DNA of 64,000 bases from Rhizobium sp. JAB6 (GTDB lineage: Bacteria; Pseudomonadota; Alphaproteobacteria; Rhizobiales; Rhizobiaceae): contig NZ_PYJQ01000009.1 of assembly GCF_003024605.1 (NCBI RefSeq), forward strand, positions 124,001-188,000, read 5' to 3'. Positions 8,940 through 18,582 of the stretch are shown one piece after another. The notes beneath the pieces are model-generated. The model was given only the letters and a program-made list of their open reading frames with translations, did no database searches and had not been told where the DNA came from. Numbering within the stretch: the first letter of the stretch is position 1; every line of letters begins with the position of its first letter. The translations under genes were made by a program, and so were the position numbers.

Positions 8940-10157
8940 TCAGGATACGCCGTGAGCGCCGCCGCCCATTGCCGGCTTCCTCGCCTGCAGTCCATAGGCG
9001 AAAATGACCATGACAAGGCCCAGCGCTGCTATGCCGGCCATGACATAATAACCTGCCAGATCGAGCCAGGCATAGAGATAGCCGGATGCAAGCGTCATCA
9101 ACCCCAGGAACATCCCATTGTAAAAATAATAGGCCCCCTGCGCTGACGATTCCTGCGTTTCGTGCACCGAGGCAACGATACGGCGCTGAATGCCAGTATG
9201 GACGCACGCATAGGTGCAGGAATGAAAACATTGGAGGACGAAATAGCCGAGGAAGCCCAAATTGATCGGAAACAGAATCCAGCGCAGAATACACATGGTC
9301 GCGCCGAAAAAGATCAACGTCCAGGCGCTGAACCGCCGGCCAAGCCTCTTCGACAGGAAGAAAACCATCACCTCGGCCGCAACGCCGATGCTCCATAGGA
9401 CAGCAATTTGCGCGCCGGAAAAACCAAGCTTATGCCAGTAGATCGACGCGAACGTATAGAGCATCGCATGGCTCGATTGCTGTATCGACACCCCGATCAT
9501 GGTGATGAGCAATTGCGGCGAGCGCAGATTTCCGGTCGGCGATTGCAGATTGATCGGTTGATTGCGCCGGCGCGTCGGCCCTATGCGCGGGGCGAAAAAG
9601 CCCATCAGCGTCGTCAGAATGAATCCGGCCACCATTACCGGCAGAACGGTGGTGCCGCCCCACATGCCGATCAACTGGCCGCCGAGAAGGGTCGACAGGA
9701 TGAAAGTGATCGATCCCCAGACTCGCATGGAACCATAGTCGAAACCCCAGCGCCGCACGCCCGACATAGCGATCGACTCGACCACCGGCACGTAAGGCGC
9801 GTAGGTGGCGCCCTGAATGCCGTAGACCAGAAGCACCGGCCAGAAATCGCTCGTCCAGTAGAGCGCAACAGCCGTCAGCAGCGACAGTGCACCCGACCAT
9901 AGCAGCACATCCGCCCGCTCCGTCATATGATCGGCGAGCACCGCGATGACGGGTGTCACGAGCACCCGCACGACCATGGGAATGGCGAGCACCAGGCCGA
10001 TCTCATGATCATTGAAATTCAGCCCCGCCAGCCAGACGGGAAAAAACGGCAGGGCAATTCCGTTGACGAACAACGGGGCGCAATAGGACAAGGCGGTGCG
10101 CAAGCGGAAATATGGGGGCGCACCCTCGCCCTGGAAGGACTTGATTGCGGGAATCAT
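8940..10157 (-). CDS. MFS transporter, HcaT/phenylpropionate-permease-like
   Basis: Twelve-helix secondary transporter of the major facilitator superfamily. After a short cytosolic start the first helix is RTALSYCAPLFVNGIALPFF, followed by PVWLAGLNFNDHEIGLVLAIP, typical of the 3-phenylpropionate permease/LacY-like MFS_1 group. Basic loops follow the sixth helix (GPTRRRNQ). The frame opens at 10229, but ATG 10157 (MIPAIKSFQGEG) is chosen as the most family-like start, giving 405 residues; ATG 10193 is possible and no start has a strong ribosome site. It follows the phosphoesterase gene on the same strand with a gap of about 157 bases. The substrate is not predictable. Confidence 0.85.
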   Translation of the reverse strand: MIPAIKSFQGEGAPPYFRLRTALSYCAPLFVNGIALPFFPVWLAGLNFNDHEIGLVLAIPMVVRVLVTPVIAVLADHMTERADVLLWSGALSLLTAVALYWTSDFWPVLLVYGIQGATYAPYVPVVESIAMSGVRRWGFDYGSMRVWGSITFILSTLLGGQLIGMWGGTTVLPVMVAGFILTTLMGFFAPRIGPTRRRNQPINLQSPTGNLRSPQLLITMIGVSIQQSSHAMLYTFASIYWHKLGFSGAQIAVLWSIGVAAEVMVFFLSKRLGRRFSAWTLIFFGATMCILRWILFPINLGFLGYFVLQCFHSCTYACVHTGIQRRIVASVHETQESSAQGAYYFYNGMFLGLMTLASGYLYAWLDLAGYYVMAGIAALGLVMVIFAYGLQARKPAMGGGAHGVS

Positions 10158-10314
10158 GACAGACCTGAAGGGGAACTTATTTGTCCCTATCATGCTATCG
10201 AGAATACGACCATGGCGAGAAATGGCCAAAACCGTATCGTTTCGGAAAAACCGAAGCCGCAGGCGTTCAATAATTATGACAAGCTATTAGCAGGCCTGTG
10301 AAGAGATGCGGGAA

Positions 10315-11133
10315 TTAAGCCGCCTGCGCCCCAAGTGCCCGCGGCATTTCCTCGACCGGCGAGCCAACCGGCTGCGTCTCGAGAATGCTCTGCCAGGTGA
10401 TCAGCTCGAACGTACCGTCTTCGTGTTCGGCAATCGCCGTGCAGCTTTCCACCCAATCGCCCGTATTGATGTAGCGGATGCCGTCCAGATCCTCGATCAC
10501 GGCATGGTGGATATGGCCGCAGATCACACCGTCGGCATCGTTGCGCTTGGCTTCTTCGGCGACCACGCGCTGAAACTCGCCGATGAAATTCACGGCATGC
10601 TTTACCTGCAGCTTCGCCCAGGCCGAGAAGGACCAATAGGGCATGTTCAGGCGGCGGCGCACCGCCGCAAGGCCGATATTGATCAGTATCGCCATGTCAT
10701 AGGCCCAATCGCCGAGATAGGCGAGCAGGCGGGCATTGCGGACGACGACGTCGAATTCATCGCCATGCAGCACGAGATATTTCTTGCCATCGGCCGTTTC
10801 ATGCATGGCGCGCTGCGCCACTTCGATGCCGCCGAAGTGCATGCCGGGGAAATCCCGCAGGAATTCGTCGTGATTGCCGGGAATATAGACGATACGTGTC
10901 CCCTTGCGGGCTTTGCGCAGGAGCTTCTGAACCACATCGTTGCAATGCTGGGGCCAGTACCAGTTTCGCTTCAGCCTCCAGCCATCGACGATGTCGCCTA
11001 CCAGGAAGATGGTATCGGCGTCGTGGTGACGGAGAAAGTCGAGCAGGTAGTCCGCCTTGGCGGCCTTCGAGCCGAGGTGCACGTCAGAAATGAATAGCGT
11101 TCGGAAATGCCGGGGGTCCATGTTTTCATTCAC
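10315..11133 (-). CDS. LpxH-like UDP-2,3-diacylglucosamine pyrophosphatase-family metallophosphoesterase
   Basis: Calcineurin-type phosphoesterase of 272 residues. All metal-binding motifs are visible: SDVHLGSK, VGDIVDGW, PGNHDEFLRD, LHGDEFD and CGHIHH. The N-terminus and spacing resemble LpxH-type enzymes, which cleave UDP-2,3-diacylglucosamine in lipid A synthesis. However, alphaproteobacteria normally use the unrelated LpxI within the lpxA-lpxB cluster, and no lpx genes are nearby, so another phosphoester substrate is possible. ATG 11133 is used; ATG 11121 (MDPRHF) is an alternative, and neither has a strong ribosome site. It is divergent from the malic enzyme gene. Confidence 0.8.
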   Translation of the reverse strand: MNENMDPRHFRTLFISDVHLGSKAAKADYLLDFLRHHDADTIFLVGDIVDGWRLKRNWYWPQHCNDVVQKLLRKARKGTRIVYIPGNHDEFLRDFPGMHFGGIEVAQRAMHETADGKKYLVLHGDEFDVVVRNARLLAYLGDWAYDMAILINIGLAAVRRRLNMPYWSFSAWAKLQVKHAVNFIGEFQRVVAEEAKRNDADGVICGHIHHAVIEDLDGIRYINTGDWVESCTAIAEHEDGTFELITWQSILETQPVGSPVEEMPRALGAQAA

Positions 11134-11481
11134 GAACTTTTGTCCGTGCCCTATCCTACCTTGGCTATTCCAAAACCAGACTCGTGTTTCAGGAAGATGA
11201 CAAACCCTGTGCCTGACGGCTCAGGAATTAAGTTCAACAGCGCCTAGCGATAATCGCGAGAGATGTGGACGTCGCTCTTGAAGCTCGCAATACCGATGCA
11301 AAACCTGGCCAGCCGCCACCGCAATATTCGCCCCGAGGGACCTGCGCCGCCTGATCCTTGCAAAAAAGGCAATTCAGTTTTGCCACGACAAAAACGCGCC
11401 GTCACCTCAATTGCATACTGTGAAGGCGAAGCGATTGATGTATGGAGGGGACTCTAGCGCAGGCAGGAATGGAGACGCGAG
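11134..11481. other. Divergent intergenic region before the malic enzyme gene
   Basis: About 350 bases without a supported gene. It should hold promoters for both the phosphoesterase and malic enzyme genes. A purine-rich GGAG at 11471-11474 is the ribosome site for the TTG start at 11482. I saw no hairpin, operator-like palindrome or repeat in the remainder. Confidence 0.5.
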
Positions 11482-13794
11482 TTGGACACGAACGACACTT
11501 CGAAAGCAGCCAAGAATATGCCGAGCGGCAATTTCGACGATCAGGCGCTTTATTTCCATCGTTATCCCCGCCCCGGCAAGCTGGAAATCCAGGCGACGAA
11601 ACCGCTGGGCAACCAGCGCGATCTGGCGCTTGCCTATTCCCCCGGCGTCGCCGCTCCCTGCATCGCCATCCGCGACAACCCGGAAACGGCAGCCGATTAT
11701 ACGTCCCGCGCCAATCTCGTGGCGGTGATTTCCAACGGTTCGGCAGTGCTCGGGCTCGGCAATATCGGCCCGCTCGCCTCGAAGCCCGTTATGGAAGGCA
11801 AGGCTGTTCTCTTCAAGAAATTCGCCGGCATCGACGTCTTCGACATCGAAATCGCGGCGCCGACGGTCGATGAGATGGTCAATACCGTTTCGGCGCTGGA
11901 GCCGACCTTCGGCGGCATCAATCTCGAAGACATCAAGGCACCGGAATGCTTCGACGTCGAGCGCCGCCTGCGCGAGAAAATGGAAATTCCGGTCTTCCAC
12001 GACGATCAGCACGGCACCGCCATCATCGTCGCCGCCGCCATCCTCAACGGACTGGAACTGGCCGGCAAGAAGATCGAAGATGTGAAGATCGTCGCCTCCG
12101 GTGCCGGTGCGGCCGCACTCGCCTGCCTCAACCTGCTCGTCATTCTAGGCGCCAAGCGCGAAAACATCTGGGTCCACGATATCGAGGGCCTGGTCTACAA
12201 GGACCGCAACGTCCTGATGGACGAGTGGAAATCCATCTACGTGCAGGATAGCGACAAGCGGGTGCTTGCCGAATCCATTCCGGGCGCCGACGTCTTCCTC
12301 GGCCTGTCCGCCGCCGGCGTACTCAAGCCTGAACTGCTGGCGCAGATGGCCGAAAAGCCGCTGATCATGGCGCTCGCCAACCCGACACCGGAAATCATGC
12401 CGGATCTCGCCCGTGCCGCCCGCCCCGATGCGATGATCTGCACCGGCCGCTCTGACTTCCCCAACCAAGTCAACAACGTCCTCTGCTTCCCCTATATCTT
12501 CCGCGGTGCGCTCGATTGCGGCGCCAAGACGATCAACGAAGAGATGAAGATGGCGGCCGTACGCGCCATCGCAGCACTTGCCCGCGAAGAGCCTTCCGAC
12601 GTCGCGGCGCGGGCCTATACCGGTGAAACTCCGGTCTTCGGACCCAATTACCTGATCCCCTCGCCCTTCGACCCGCGCCTCATTCTGCGTATTGCACCGG
12701 CCGTGGCGAAAGCAGCCGCAGACAGCGGCGTCGCCCTGCGTCCGATCAAGGATTTCGACGCCTATATGGATGAGCTCAACCGCTTCGTCTTCCGCTCCGG
12801 CTTCGTCATGAAGCCGATCTTTGCGGCGGCGAAGACTGCCGAGCGCAAGCGTGTCGTGTTTTCCGAAGGCGAGGACGAGCGCGTGCTGCGCGCCGCCCAG
12901 GTTCTTCTTGAAGAAGGCACGGCCGTTCCGATCCTGATCGGCCGTCCTTCCGTCATCGAGACGCGCCTGAAGCGCTACGGCCTGAAGATCCGTCCGCATA
13001 CGGATTTCGCCGTCATCAACCCGGAAGACGATCCGCGCTTCCGCGAGTATGTCGATCTCTATTTCTCGCTGGTCGGCCGCGCAGGCGTTATCCCGGAAGC
13101 AGCGCGCACCATCGTTCGCACCAACACAACCGTCATCGGCGCTCTTGCGCTGAAGCGCGGCGAAGCCGATGCGCTCATCTGCGGCCTCGAAGGCCGCTAC
13201 GAGCGTCATCTGCGCATCGTCCGCCAGATCATCGGCAAGCGGCCGGACGTTCGCGATTTTTCCGCACTGAGCCTGCTCATTTCGCAGCGCGGCGCGACCT
13301 TCTACACCGATACCTATGTGACGTTTAACCCGACCGCCGAGGAAATCGCGGAATCGACCTGGCTGGCAGCCGAGGAAATCAAGCGCTTCGGCATCGAGCC
13401 GCGCGCTGCCCTCGTGTCGCATTCCAACTTCGGCTCACGGGAGTCGGAAAGCGCCACCAAGATGCGCGAAGCACTGGCTCTCATTCGCGAGGCAGCGCCG
13501 GATCTGGAGGTCGACGGGGAAATGCATGGCGACAGCGCCATTTCCGAGGGCCTGCGCCGTCACGTAATGCCGGACAGCGCGCTTTCCGGCGAAGCCAATC
13601 TACTGGTCTTCCCCAATCTCGATGCGGCCAATATCACGCTCGGCGTCGTCAAGACGATGACCGATGGTCTGCACGTCGGCCCCATCCTGCTCGGGACGGC
13701 GCTTCCGGCCCACATTCTCTCGCCGTCGGTCACCTCCCGCGGCGTGGTCAATATGGCGGCACTCGCCGTCGTTGAGGCCTCGCAGATCGCCTGA
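11482..13794 (+). CDS. dme: Chimeric malic enzyme with C-terminal phosphotransacetylase-like domain
   Basis: Oxidatively decarboxylates malate to pyruvate and CO2 with NAD(P)+, feeding acetyl-CoA during growth on C4 dicarboxylates. The malic domain (about residues 20-165) contains [18 protein letters not shown] and [14 protein letters not shown]; the nucleotide domain holds [11 protein letters not shown] and [11 protein letters not shown]. Residues ~430-765 form a phosphotransacetylase-like domain ([34 protein letters not shown]), which in the characterised S. meliloti enzymes is not catalytic but aids assembly. TTG 11482 is the start because GGAG lies seven bases ahead; an ATG at 11518 is the alternative. 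The 770 residues and the neighbourhood fit NAD-preferring Dme rather than the slightly shorter Tme, though the two cannot be separated firmly by eye. Confidence 0.93.
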   Translation: MDTNDTSKAAKNMPSGNFDDQALYFHRYPRPGKLEIQATKPLGNQRDLALAYSPGVAAPCIAIRDNPETAADYTSRANLVAVISNGSAVLGLGNIGPLASKPVMEGKAVLFKKFAGIDVFDIEIAAPTVDEMVNTVSALEPTFGGINLEDIKAPECFDVERRLREKMEIPVFHDDQHGTAIIVAAAILNGLELAGKKIEDVKIVASGAGAAALACLNLLVILGAKRENIWVHDIEGLVYKDRNVLMDEWKSIYVQDSDKRVLAESIPGADVFLGLSAAGVLKPELLAQMAEKPLIMALANPTPEIMPDLARAARPDAMICTGRSDFPNQVNNVLCFPYIFRGALDCGAKTINEEMKMAAVRAIAALAREEPSDVAARAYTGETPVFGPNYLIPSPFDPRLILRIAPAVAKAAADSGVALRPIKDFDAYMDELNRFVFRSGFVMKPIFAAAKTAERKRVVFSEGEDERVLRAAQVLLEEGTAVPILIGRPSVIETRLKRYGLKIRPHTDFAVINPEDDPRFREYVDLYFSLVGRAGVIPEAARTIVRTNTTVIGALALKRGEADALICGLEGRYERHLRIVRQIIGKRPDVRDFSALSLLISQRGATFYTDTYVTFNPTAEEIAESTWLAAEEIKRFGIEPRAALVSHSNFGSRESESATKMREALALIREAAPDLEVDGEMHGDSAISEGLRRHVMPDSALSGEANLLVFPNLDAANITLGVVKTMTDGLHVGPILLGTALPAHILSPSVTSRGVVNMAALAVVEASQIA

Positions 13795-13862
13795 CACTGC
13801 ATCTCCAGCCGCCGCCAGAACGGTTCCGCGCTTCATGCAATCGCGGTACCGTCTATCTCCTA

Positions 13863-13888
13863 GAGCGTTTCTGATTTTATTTGAATCG
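13863..13888 (+). repeat. Left inverted repeat of the IS630-family element
   Basis: Begins GAGCGTTTCTGATTTTATTT. It matches the right end in 20 of 26 positions and is directly preceded by the TA target dinucleotide. Confidence 0.88.
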
Positions 13889-13948
13889 CGGATTCCCTTT
13901 TGTTGTCGAATGTGATTCAAGATGCTGGCTGAGAGGAGGTCAGCATCG

Positions 13949-14897
13949 ATGGTCGCACCTCTTTCGAATGATCTGCGTGAACGTGTCGTGGGCGCTGCTG
14001 CGGCGGGAGAGAGCTGCCGCTCGGTGGCGGCGCGGTTCGGTGTCTCGGTCTCATCTGTCGTGAAGTGGTCGCAGCGCTATCGCCGCAGCGGCTCCATCGC
14101 GCCCGGTCAGATGGGCGGGCATCGCAAGCGCCTTTTAGAACCGCATCGCGCTTTCATAGCCGAGCGGATTGCTCAGAGCCCGCAGATCAGCCTGCACGGC
14201 CTCAAGGACGAACTAGCGGCAAGAGGCGTCATCGTCTCGCATGACGCCGTTTGGCGTTTCCTGCGCCGCGAGGGGCTGCGCTTCAAAAAAAACGATGTTT
14301 GCCCTTGAGCAGGCGCGCACTGACATCGTCCGTCGGCGCAAGCGCTGGCAGTCATGGCAGACGCGACTTGATCCTCAAAGGCTTGTGTTCATCGACGAAA
14401 CCTGGATTAAGACCAACATGGCGCCGCTCTACGGCTGGGGTGTTAAGGGCAAGCGCCTGCGTGGTTTTGCTCCGCATGGCCATTGGCGCACATTGACTTT
14501 CATCGGCGCGCTCCGGGCCGATTGTCTCACCGCACCCTGCGTCTTCGACGGCCCGATCAATGGCCAATGTTTCAAGGCCTATGTCGAGCAACAACTCATC
14601 CCGACGCTGCGACCAGGCGACATCGTCATCATGGACAATCTGGGTAGCCACAAATCCGTGCAGATACGCCAGTTGATCAAGGCCGCCGGCGCAAGGCTCT
14701 GGTTTCTGCCGCCTTATTCACCTGACCTCAATCCAATCGAGCAGGCCTTCGCCAAGATCAAGCATTGGATGCGAAAAGCGCAAAAGCGCACCGTCGACGA
14801 CACCTGGCGATATCTCGGCTCACTCGTCCAGACAATCGGTCCAGACGAGTGCACCAACTATCTTGTCAATGCCGGATACGCTTCAAACAAAACATGA
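13949..14897 (+). CDS. IS630-family transposase, two frames joined across an A8 run
   Basis: DDE transposase of the element. The first frame (13949-14308) has SD AGGAGGT eight bases before its ATG and encodes the helix-turn-helix SVAARFGVSVSSVVKWSQRY. The second frame ends at 14897 and carries the catalytic triad contexts FIDETW, VIMDNLGSHKS and YSPDLNPIEQ. The join is at the eight-A run 14285-14292. A +1 shift (or loss of one A) gives FKK followed by TMFALEQ and a normal-sized protein of about 315 residues. Without a shift the first product stops after 119 residues, before the catalytic core. This may be programmed slippage, known in the family, or an inactivating insertion. Confidence 0.88.
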
Positions 14898-14904
14898 AAT
14901 GCTC
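14879..14904 (-). repeat. Right inverted repeat of the IS630-family element
   Basis: Read on the minus strand it starts GAGCATTTCATGTTTTGTTT, matching the left end. The transposase stop codon lies inside it, and TA follows at 14905-14906. Confidence 0.88.
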
Positions 14905-15031
14905 TAGCCATTGGCGGCTGCGAGCAGCAATTCGCGAAAATCCTCTCGAAATCCGTGCTTTTTCATGGATACGTTGTTAAGCTGCGGCATGTAATCTTCA
15001 GCGACTTAAAACCGCTTTCGAGAGCAGAACC

Positions 15032-15784
15032 GTGAACCGCGGCATAAAACACACTTCCATTGCCCTCTTTTCCCTGCTGACGGCCACGCCGGCCCTCGCA
15101 CAGGCCGATCTCTGCGACGAACTGCGCGGCCGCTACGTCGATATCAGCGAAGTGGTCGGCGCCAGCCAGGAAACGCGCCAGCTCTCGCGCGCCATCGTCC
15201 AACAGAACTTGATGATCCGCCGGACGATGAGCGATCTACGCAACCAAGGGTGTGCGGAAGGTGACGATGGAGTATTTGGGGGCCAGGACAATCAGGGCGT
15301 CTGCGATGACATCAGGCAATCGATCGATCAGATGCGGCAGGATCTCTCCCTGCTGATGGATCAGCGCGAGCAAAGCGTCGGCCGAGTCGATGCCGTTGCC
15401 ATGCAGCGCCGGCGGTTGCTGGATACGATGCAGCGCAACGGCTGCAGCCCGCCGGCTTCGGCAACCCCGGACATCGTAATCGATACCCACACGAAGATGG
15501 ATGCCTATGCGCCGCAGGAGCAGTCCTTGGCTAATCCTGAAAGCTCCATCACCGTTATCGAGACGCCAAGGCTCCAGAAGAATTCCAGCCTGGAGCAAAA
15601 GCAAGCGCCGCCGACGTCGCCCCCCAAGGTAACGCAGGCGCAGCCGCAGCAATTTCCGCCGGATCGCGCCTATGATCCCTCGGACCATAAGGTGCGCCAG
15701 GTCGGCCCGCAATTCCTCGCGAACGACCAGGGCAGCATCGACCTCAAGCATCCCAAAGAGGCTGGGCCGCAGCCGACGCAATAA
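15032..15784 (+). CDS. Secreted protein of unknown function
   Basis: Not recognised as a named family. The 250 residues begin with a clear signal peptide (about 1-23, IALFSLLTATPALA then QA), so it is periplasmic or secreted. Residues ~25-145 are helical, with four cysteines (in DLCDEL, NQGCAEG, GVCDDI and NGCSPP) that could form two disulfides, and heptad-like stretches DDIRQSIDQMRQDLSLLMDQ. The C-terminal ~100 residues are Pro/Gln-rich and probably disordered. It uses a GTG start. It stands alone, between the insertion sequence and the convergent ankyrin gene. Function cannot be assigned. Confidence 0.75.
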   Translation: MNRGIKHTSIALFSLLTATPALAQADLCDELRGRYVDISEVVGASQETRQLSRAIVQQNLMIRRTMSDLRNQGCAEGDDGVFGGQDNQGVCDDIRQSIDQMRQDLSLLMDQREQSVGRVDAVAMQRRRLLDTMQRNGCSPPASATPDIVIDTHTKMDAYAPQEQSLANPESSITVIETPRLQKNSSLEQKQAPPTSPPKVTQAQPQQFPPDRAYDPSDHKVRQVGPQFLANDQGSIDLKHPKEAGPQPTQ

Positions 15785-15835
15785 TGCACGGCCAGCCGTT
15801 TCCTATCTCCGCCTGACCACCCTGCCTCGAAGGTT

Positions 15836-17563
15836 TCACGCCGGTCCCGACTGGCGTAACAGAGAGATGATGGCCTCATCGCCCATCTCCCGCGCAAGAT
15901 CGCGATAGGACCGTCCGGAAACATCCCTTATCGAGCGATCCGCACCCTGCGCCAGCAGGAAGCGAACCGCCTCGCCGCGTCGATTGACGATGGCAAAGCC
16001 AAGCGGCGTCATCCAATCGCGATCGGTGGGCTGCCCACGCGAGCGGAATTCGCCAAAGCGGATATTCACCTGCTCCGGATGTCTATCGAGAATAGCCGCG
16101 AGCTGATCGACCTGGCCGAAAGCGGCCGCCGCGAAAATATCGAGCGGATAGGCCTTCAGGAACCCGACCATCTCATCCTTGCCGTTATATTCGGCCCAAC
16201 CGATTGGCGGCGCATGAAAACTAGGGTCGCGAATAGTGGTATCGGCTCCATGCTCGATCAGCAGTTTCGCCATCTCCATATGGCCATGTAATGCCGCCTC
16301 ATGCAGCGGCGTGCGGCCGGTCATGGTGTTCACATCGAACCCCAGAGCCAGCATTCGACGGACGGCTTCGAGGTCGTTTTCCCCGGCAGCGTCGTGGAGC
16401 ATGGCGGGATGGGCTTTCCGCATCGCCGCCAACATGTCACCGGGCGGCTGCATGACAAGCAACTCGTCGAGCGAAATTTCCTTGTTCGTAATTGCGATAT
16501 AGAATTCGTCTTCCGGCTTCAGGCGAACTGCAACGGCACCCTTGCGCACCAGATACTCAGCCAATGCTTTATCGTCCCCGAGCCGAGCCCACTCGAACGG
16601 TGTTCTGCCGTTAACGACTTTCAGCACATCCGCCCCATGATCCACCAGCAGGCGCACCCGCTCGCCCATACGATGTTCCAGCGCCCAGGCAAGCTGATAG
16701 TCGAAAACAGTCTGCGAGTTCTCGACGAACTTTCCGTCCTCGCGGACGAGCCAGTTGTTCTTATCCCTCGCGGACAAGCCATACTCGATCAGCAATCTCA
16801 GGCATGTATCGTCCGGTTCGAACATGCGGTTGTAGAGCGCCTGGCTGTCATTCGCCTCGGCGCCGGCATTGAGAAGCAACCGCGCGAATGCCTCGCATTC
16901 CGGATGCGGAGGCTGGCGCTCCTTCCCCGCCTCGCCCTCGCCGAAGACACCGGTCAAAACGGTGAACCGATATTGGCCAGCATCGAGAAAGAAGGCGTTG
17001 ACATCGGCCCCGCGCCTGATCAGTTCGCGGGCGGCCGGAAGGCTGGAACGACCCGGCACGCGAGCGTAGGCGGCGCACATCAGCGGAGTAAGATCATGCG
17101 GCCCGCCCCTGCGATCAAGGAGCTGAGGCTGACGATCGAGCCAGCGAGCTACGCGGTCGGCGTCGCCAAGCGCAGCAGCGACATGGATGCTTTCGTCGGC
17201 AATCTCCGGATGAGCCTCCAGCAGTCGCAGCGCCTCATCGAAGCGTATGGTATCGGCGGGAATATTGGCAAAGTAGGAAACCGTCGCGAGCGACAGGAAT
17301 CGGTTGGCTAGCTGATCTGCCGGAGCATGCTTGCGATCGCCGCTTTCCAGATATGATTTGAGCTTCGTCCAGCTGGAGAAACCGAACTCGCGAGCAAGAA
17401 CAAGCTGAATGTCCTGCAACCCCACATCGGCGATATCGGTAAAATAGGGTGCTACGCGGCTGCGGGCAGAAGCATCGCCCGACTGAACGGCTTTGAGAAA
17501 AGACTTGGCTTGCTTTTTCAGGGAATCGAGAGTGGCGTCGACAGCCAAAGAGCGCGTGGTCAC
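15836..17563 (-). CDS. Ankyrin-repeat protein
   Basis: Cytosolic 575-residue protein without signal peptide or membrane helix. The best repeats are in the C-terminal half: GRTPLHEAALHGHMEMAKLLIEHGADTTIRD is a textbook ankyrin unit near residue 425, followed by further units ending TPLGFAIVNRRGEAVRFLLAQGADRSIRD. More diverged repeats (TPLMCAAYARVPG, TPFEWARLGDDKALAEYLVRKGA) fill the middle. The first ~80 residues (DATLDSLKKQAKSFLKAVQSGD, EFGFSSWTKLKSYLE) resemble the N-terminal extension seen in many proteobacterial ankyrin proteins. Its GTG start has an excellent AAGGAGGT site. The partner is unknown; no operon is evident. Confidence 0.85.
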   Translation of the reverse strand: MTTRSLAVDATLDSLKKQAKSFLKAVQSGDASARSRVAPYFTDIADVGLQDIQLVLAREFGFSSWTKLKSYLESGDRKHAPADQLANRFLSLATVSYFANIPADTIRFDEALRLLEAHPEIADESIHVAAALGDADRVARWLDRQPQLLDRRGGPHDLTPLMCAAYARVPGRSSLPAARELIRRGADVNAFFLDAGQYRFTVLTGVFGEGEAGKERQPPHPECEAFARLLLNAGAEANDSQALYNRMFEPDDTCLRLLIEYGLSARDKNNWLVREDGKFVENSQTVFDYQLAWALEHRMGERVRLLVDHGADVLKVVNGRTPFEWARLGDDKALAEYLVRKGAVAVRLKPEDEFYIAITNKEISLDELLVMQPPGDMLAAMRKAHPAMLHDAAGENDLEAVRRMLALGFDVNTMTGRTPLHEAALHGHMEMAKLLIEHGADTTIRDPSFHAPPIGWAEYNGKDEMVGFLKAYPLDIFAAAAFGQVDQLAAILDRHPEQVNIRFGEFRSRGQPTDRDWMTPLGFAIVNRRGEAVRFLLAQGADRSIRDVSGRSYRDLAREMGDEAIISLLRQSGPA

Positions 17564-17727
17564 GATAGACCTCCTTCCATTTATGTCGGGTATCCGCGCC
17601 CACAGACTGAAAAGAGGTGTGGCAGTCTCACTTTATATGCATCAGGTGGGCCTGGCCCTTCCCGCGGATCGGATGCGCCCTGAGAACGCATCCAGATCTA
17701 TCGCGCGGGTTGCGATCTGTCCAGCGC

Positions 17728-18552
17728 TCAGGCCGGCTCATAGCGGACATAGGCGAACTCGTCTCCATCCGGTGACCAGTTCGGCACATTGATCGATCCC
17801 TGCCCGCCGAAGAGTTCGAACAGCGTCGTCAGATTGCCGCCATCCATATCCATGAGCCGCATCCGCACATTGAGATCGCGCGGATGATCGAAAACATCTG
17901 GATCGTAGGAGATCAGGACGACTTTGTCGTTCTTTGGCGACGGATGGGCGAACCAGTTGCCATAATTGTCGTGGGTCACCTGCTCCAGGTCGGTGCCATC
18001 GGGATGGATGCGCCAGATTTGCATCAGGCCGGTGCGGCTCGAATTGAAATAGATCCATTGCCCATCGGCTGAATAGTCAGGTCCGTCGTTGCGGCCCTCG
18101 CCATGCGTCAGCCGGGTCTCTTCGCCGCCATCGATCGAGATCGTGTAGATATCGAAAACGTCGTTGCGGATGCCGCAATAGGAGAAGCGTTTCCCGTCCG
18201 GGGACCAACCGTGCCAGTAGGAGGGCAGATTGGTCGTCACCTGCCTTGGTGTACCGCCCTCTGCCGGCAGAACATAGATGCAGGATTTGCCGTGCTGGGT
18301 CTTGTCGGAAATCGCGATCAGGGACCCATCCGGGGAAATGCCGTGATCGTTGTTGCACTGGGTCGCAAAGCCGGTATCGACCTGTGCGATGCCGCTGCCA
18401 TCCAGCGGCAGCCGGTAGAGCAGTCCGTCGCCATTCAGCAGCAGATACCGGCCGTCGGGCGAATAGTTCGGCGCTTCGATCAGCCGGTCCGTTTGCCAGA
18501 CCACCCGGTTCGCACCCGTGCGGATGTTATAGATCTCGACCGAGCTGCGCAT
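17728..18552 (-). CDS. TolB-like beta-propeller (PD40/WD40-like) protein
   Basis: A 274-residue protein built from repeated PD40 blades: YSPDGRYLLLNG, ISPDGSLIAISD, WSPDGKRFSYCG, YSADGQWIYFNS and WSPDGDEFAYVRY. These are the TolB/YncE-type motifs. There is no signal peptide, unlike periplasmic TolB, so it is probably cytosolic and not the Tol-Pal component. GGGAGAGGAAGA precedes the ATG. It begins 30 bases after the nadE stop on the same strand and may be co-transcribed with it. Similar proteins are annotated as possible sugar-lyase or peptidase partners, but nothing here fixes a role. Confidence 0.8.
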   Translation of the reverse strand: MRSSVEIYNIRTGANRVVWQTDRLIEAPNYSPDGRYLLLNGDGLLYRLPLDGSGIAQVDTGFATQCNNDHGISPDGSLIAISDKTQHGKSCIYVLPAEGGTPRQVTTNLPSYWHGWSPDGKRFSYCGIRNDVFDIYTISIDGGEETRLTHGEGRNDGPDYSADGQWIYFNSSRTGLMQIWRIHPDGTDLEQVTHDNYGNWFAHPSPKNDKVVLISYDPDVFDHPRDLNVRMRLMDMDGGNLTTLFELFGGQGSINVPNWSPDGDEFAYVRYEPA

Positions 18553-18582
18553 TCTTCCTCTCCCTTGCCGCTGATGCCGCGA

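Larger units (their letters stand above)
13863..14904 (+). mobile_element. IS630-family insertion sequence
   Basis: A complete 1,042-base element. It is bounded by 26-base imperfect inverted repeats (13863-13888 and 14879-14904, 20 of 26 matching) that both begin GAGC outermost. Each end is flanked by TA (13861-13862 and 14905-14906), the target duplication expected for the IS630/Tc1 group. It carries one transposase gene interrupted by a frame break. It lies between the malic enzyme and a secreted-protein gene, without disrupting either. Confidence 0.92.
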
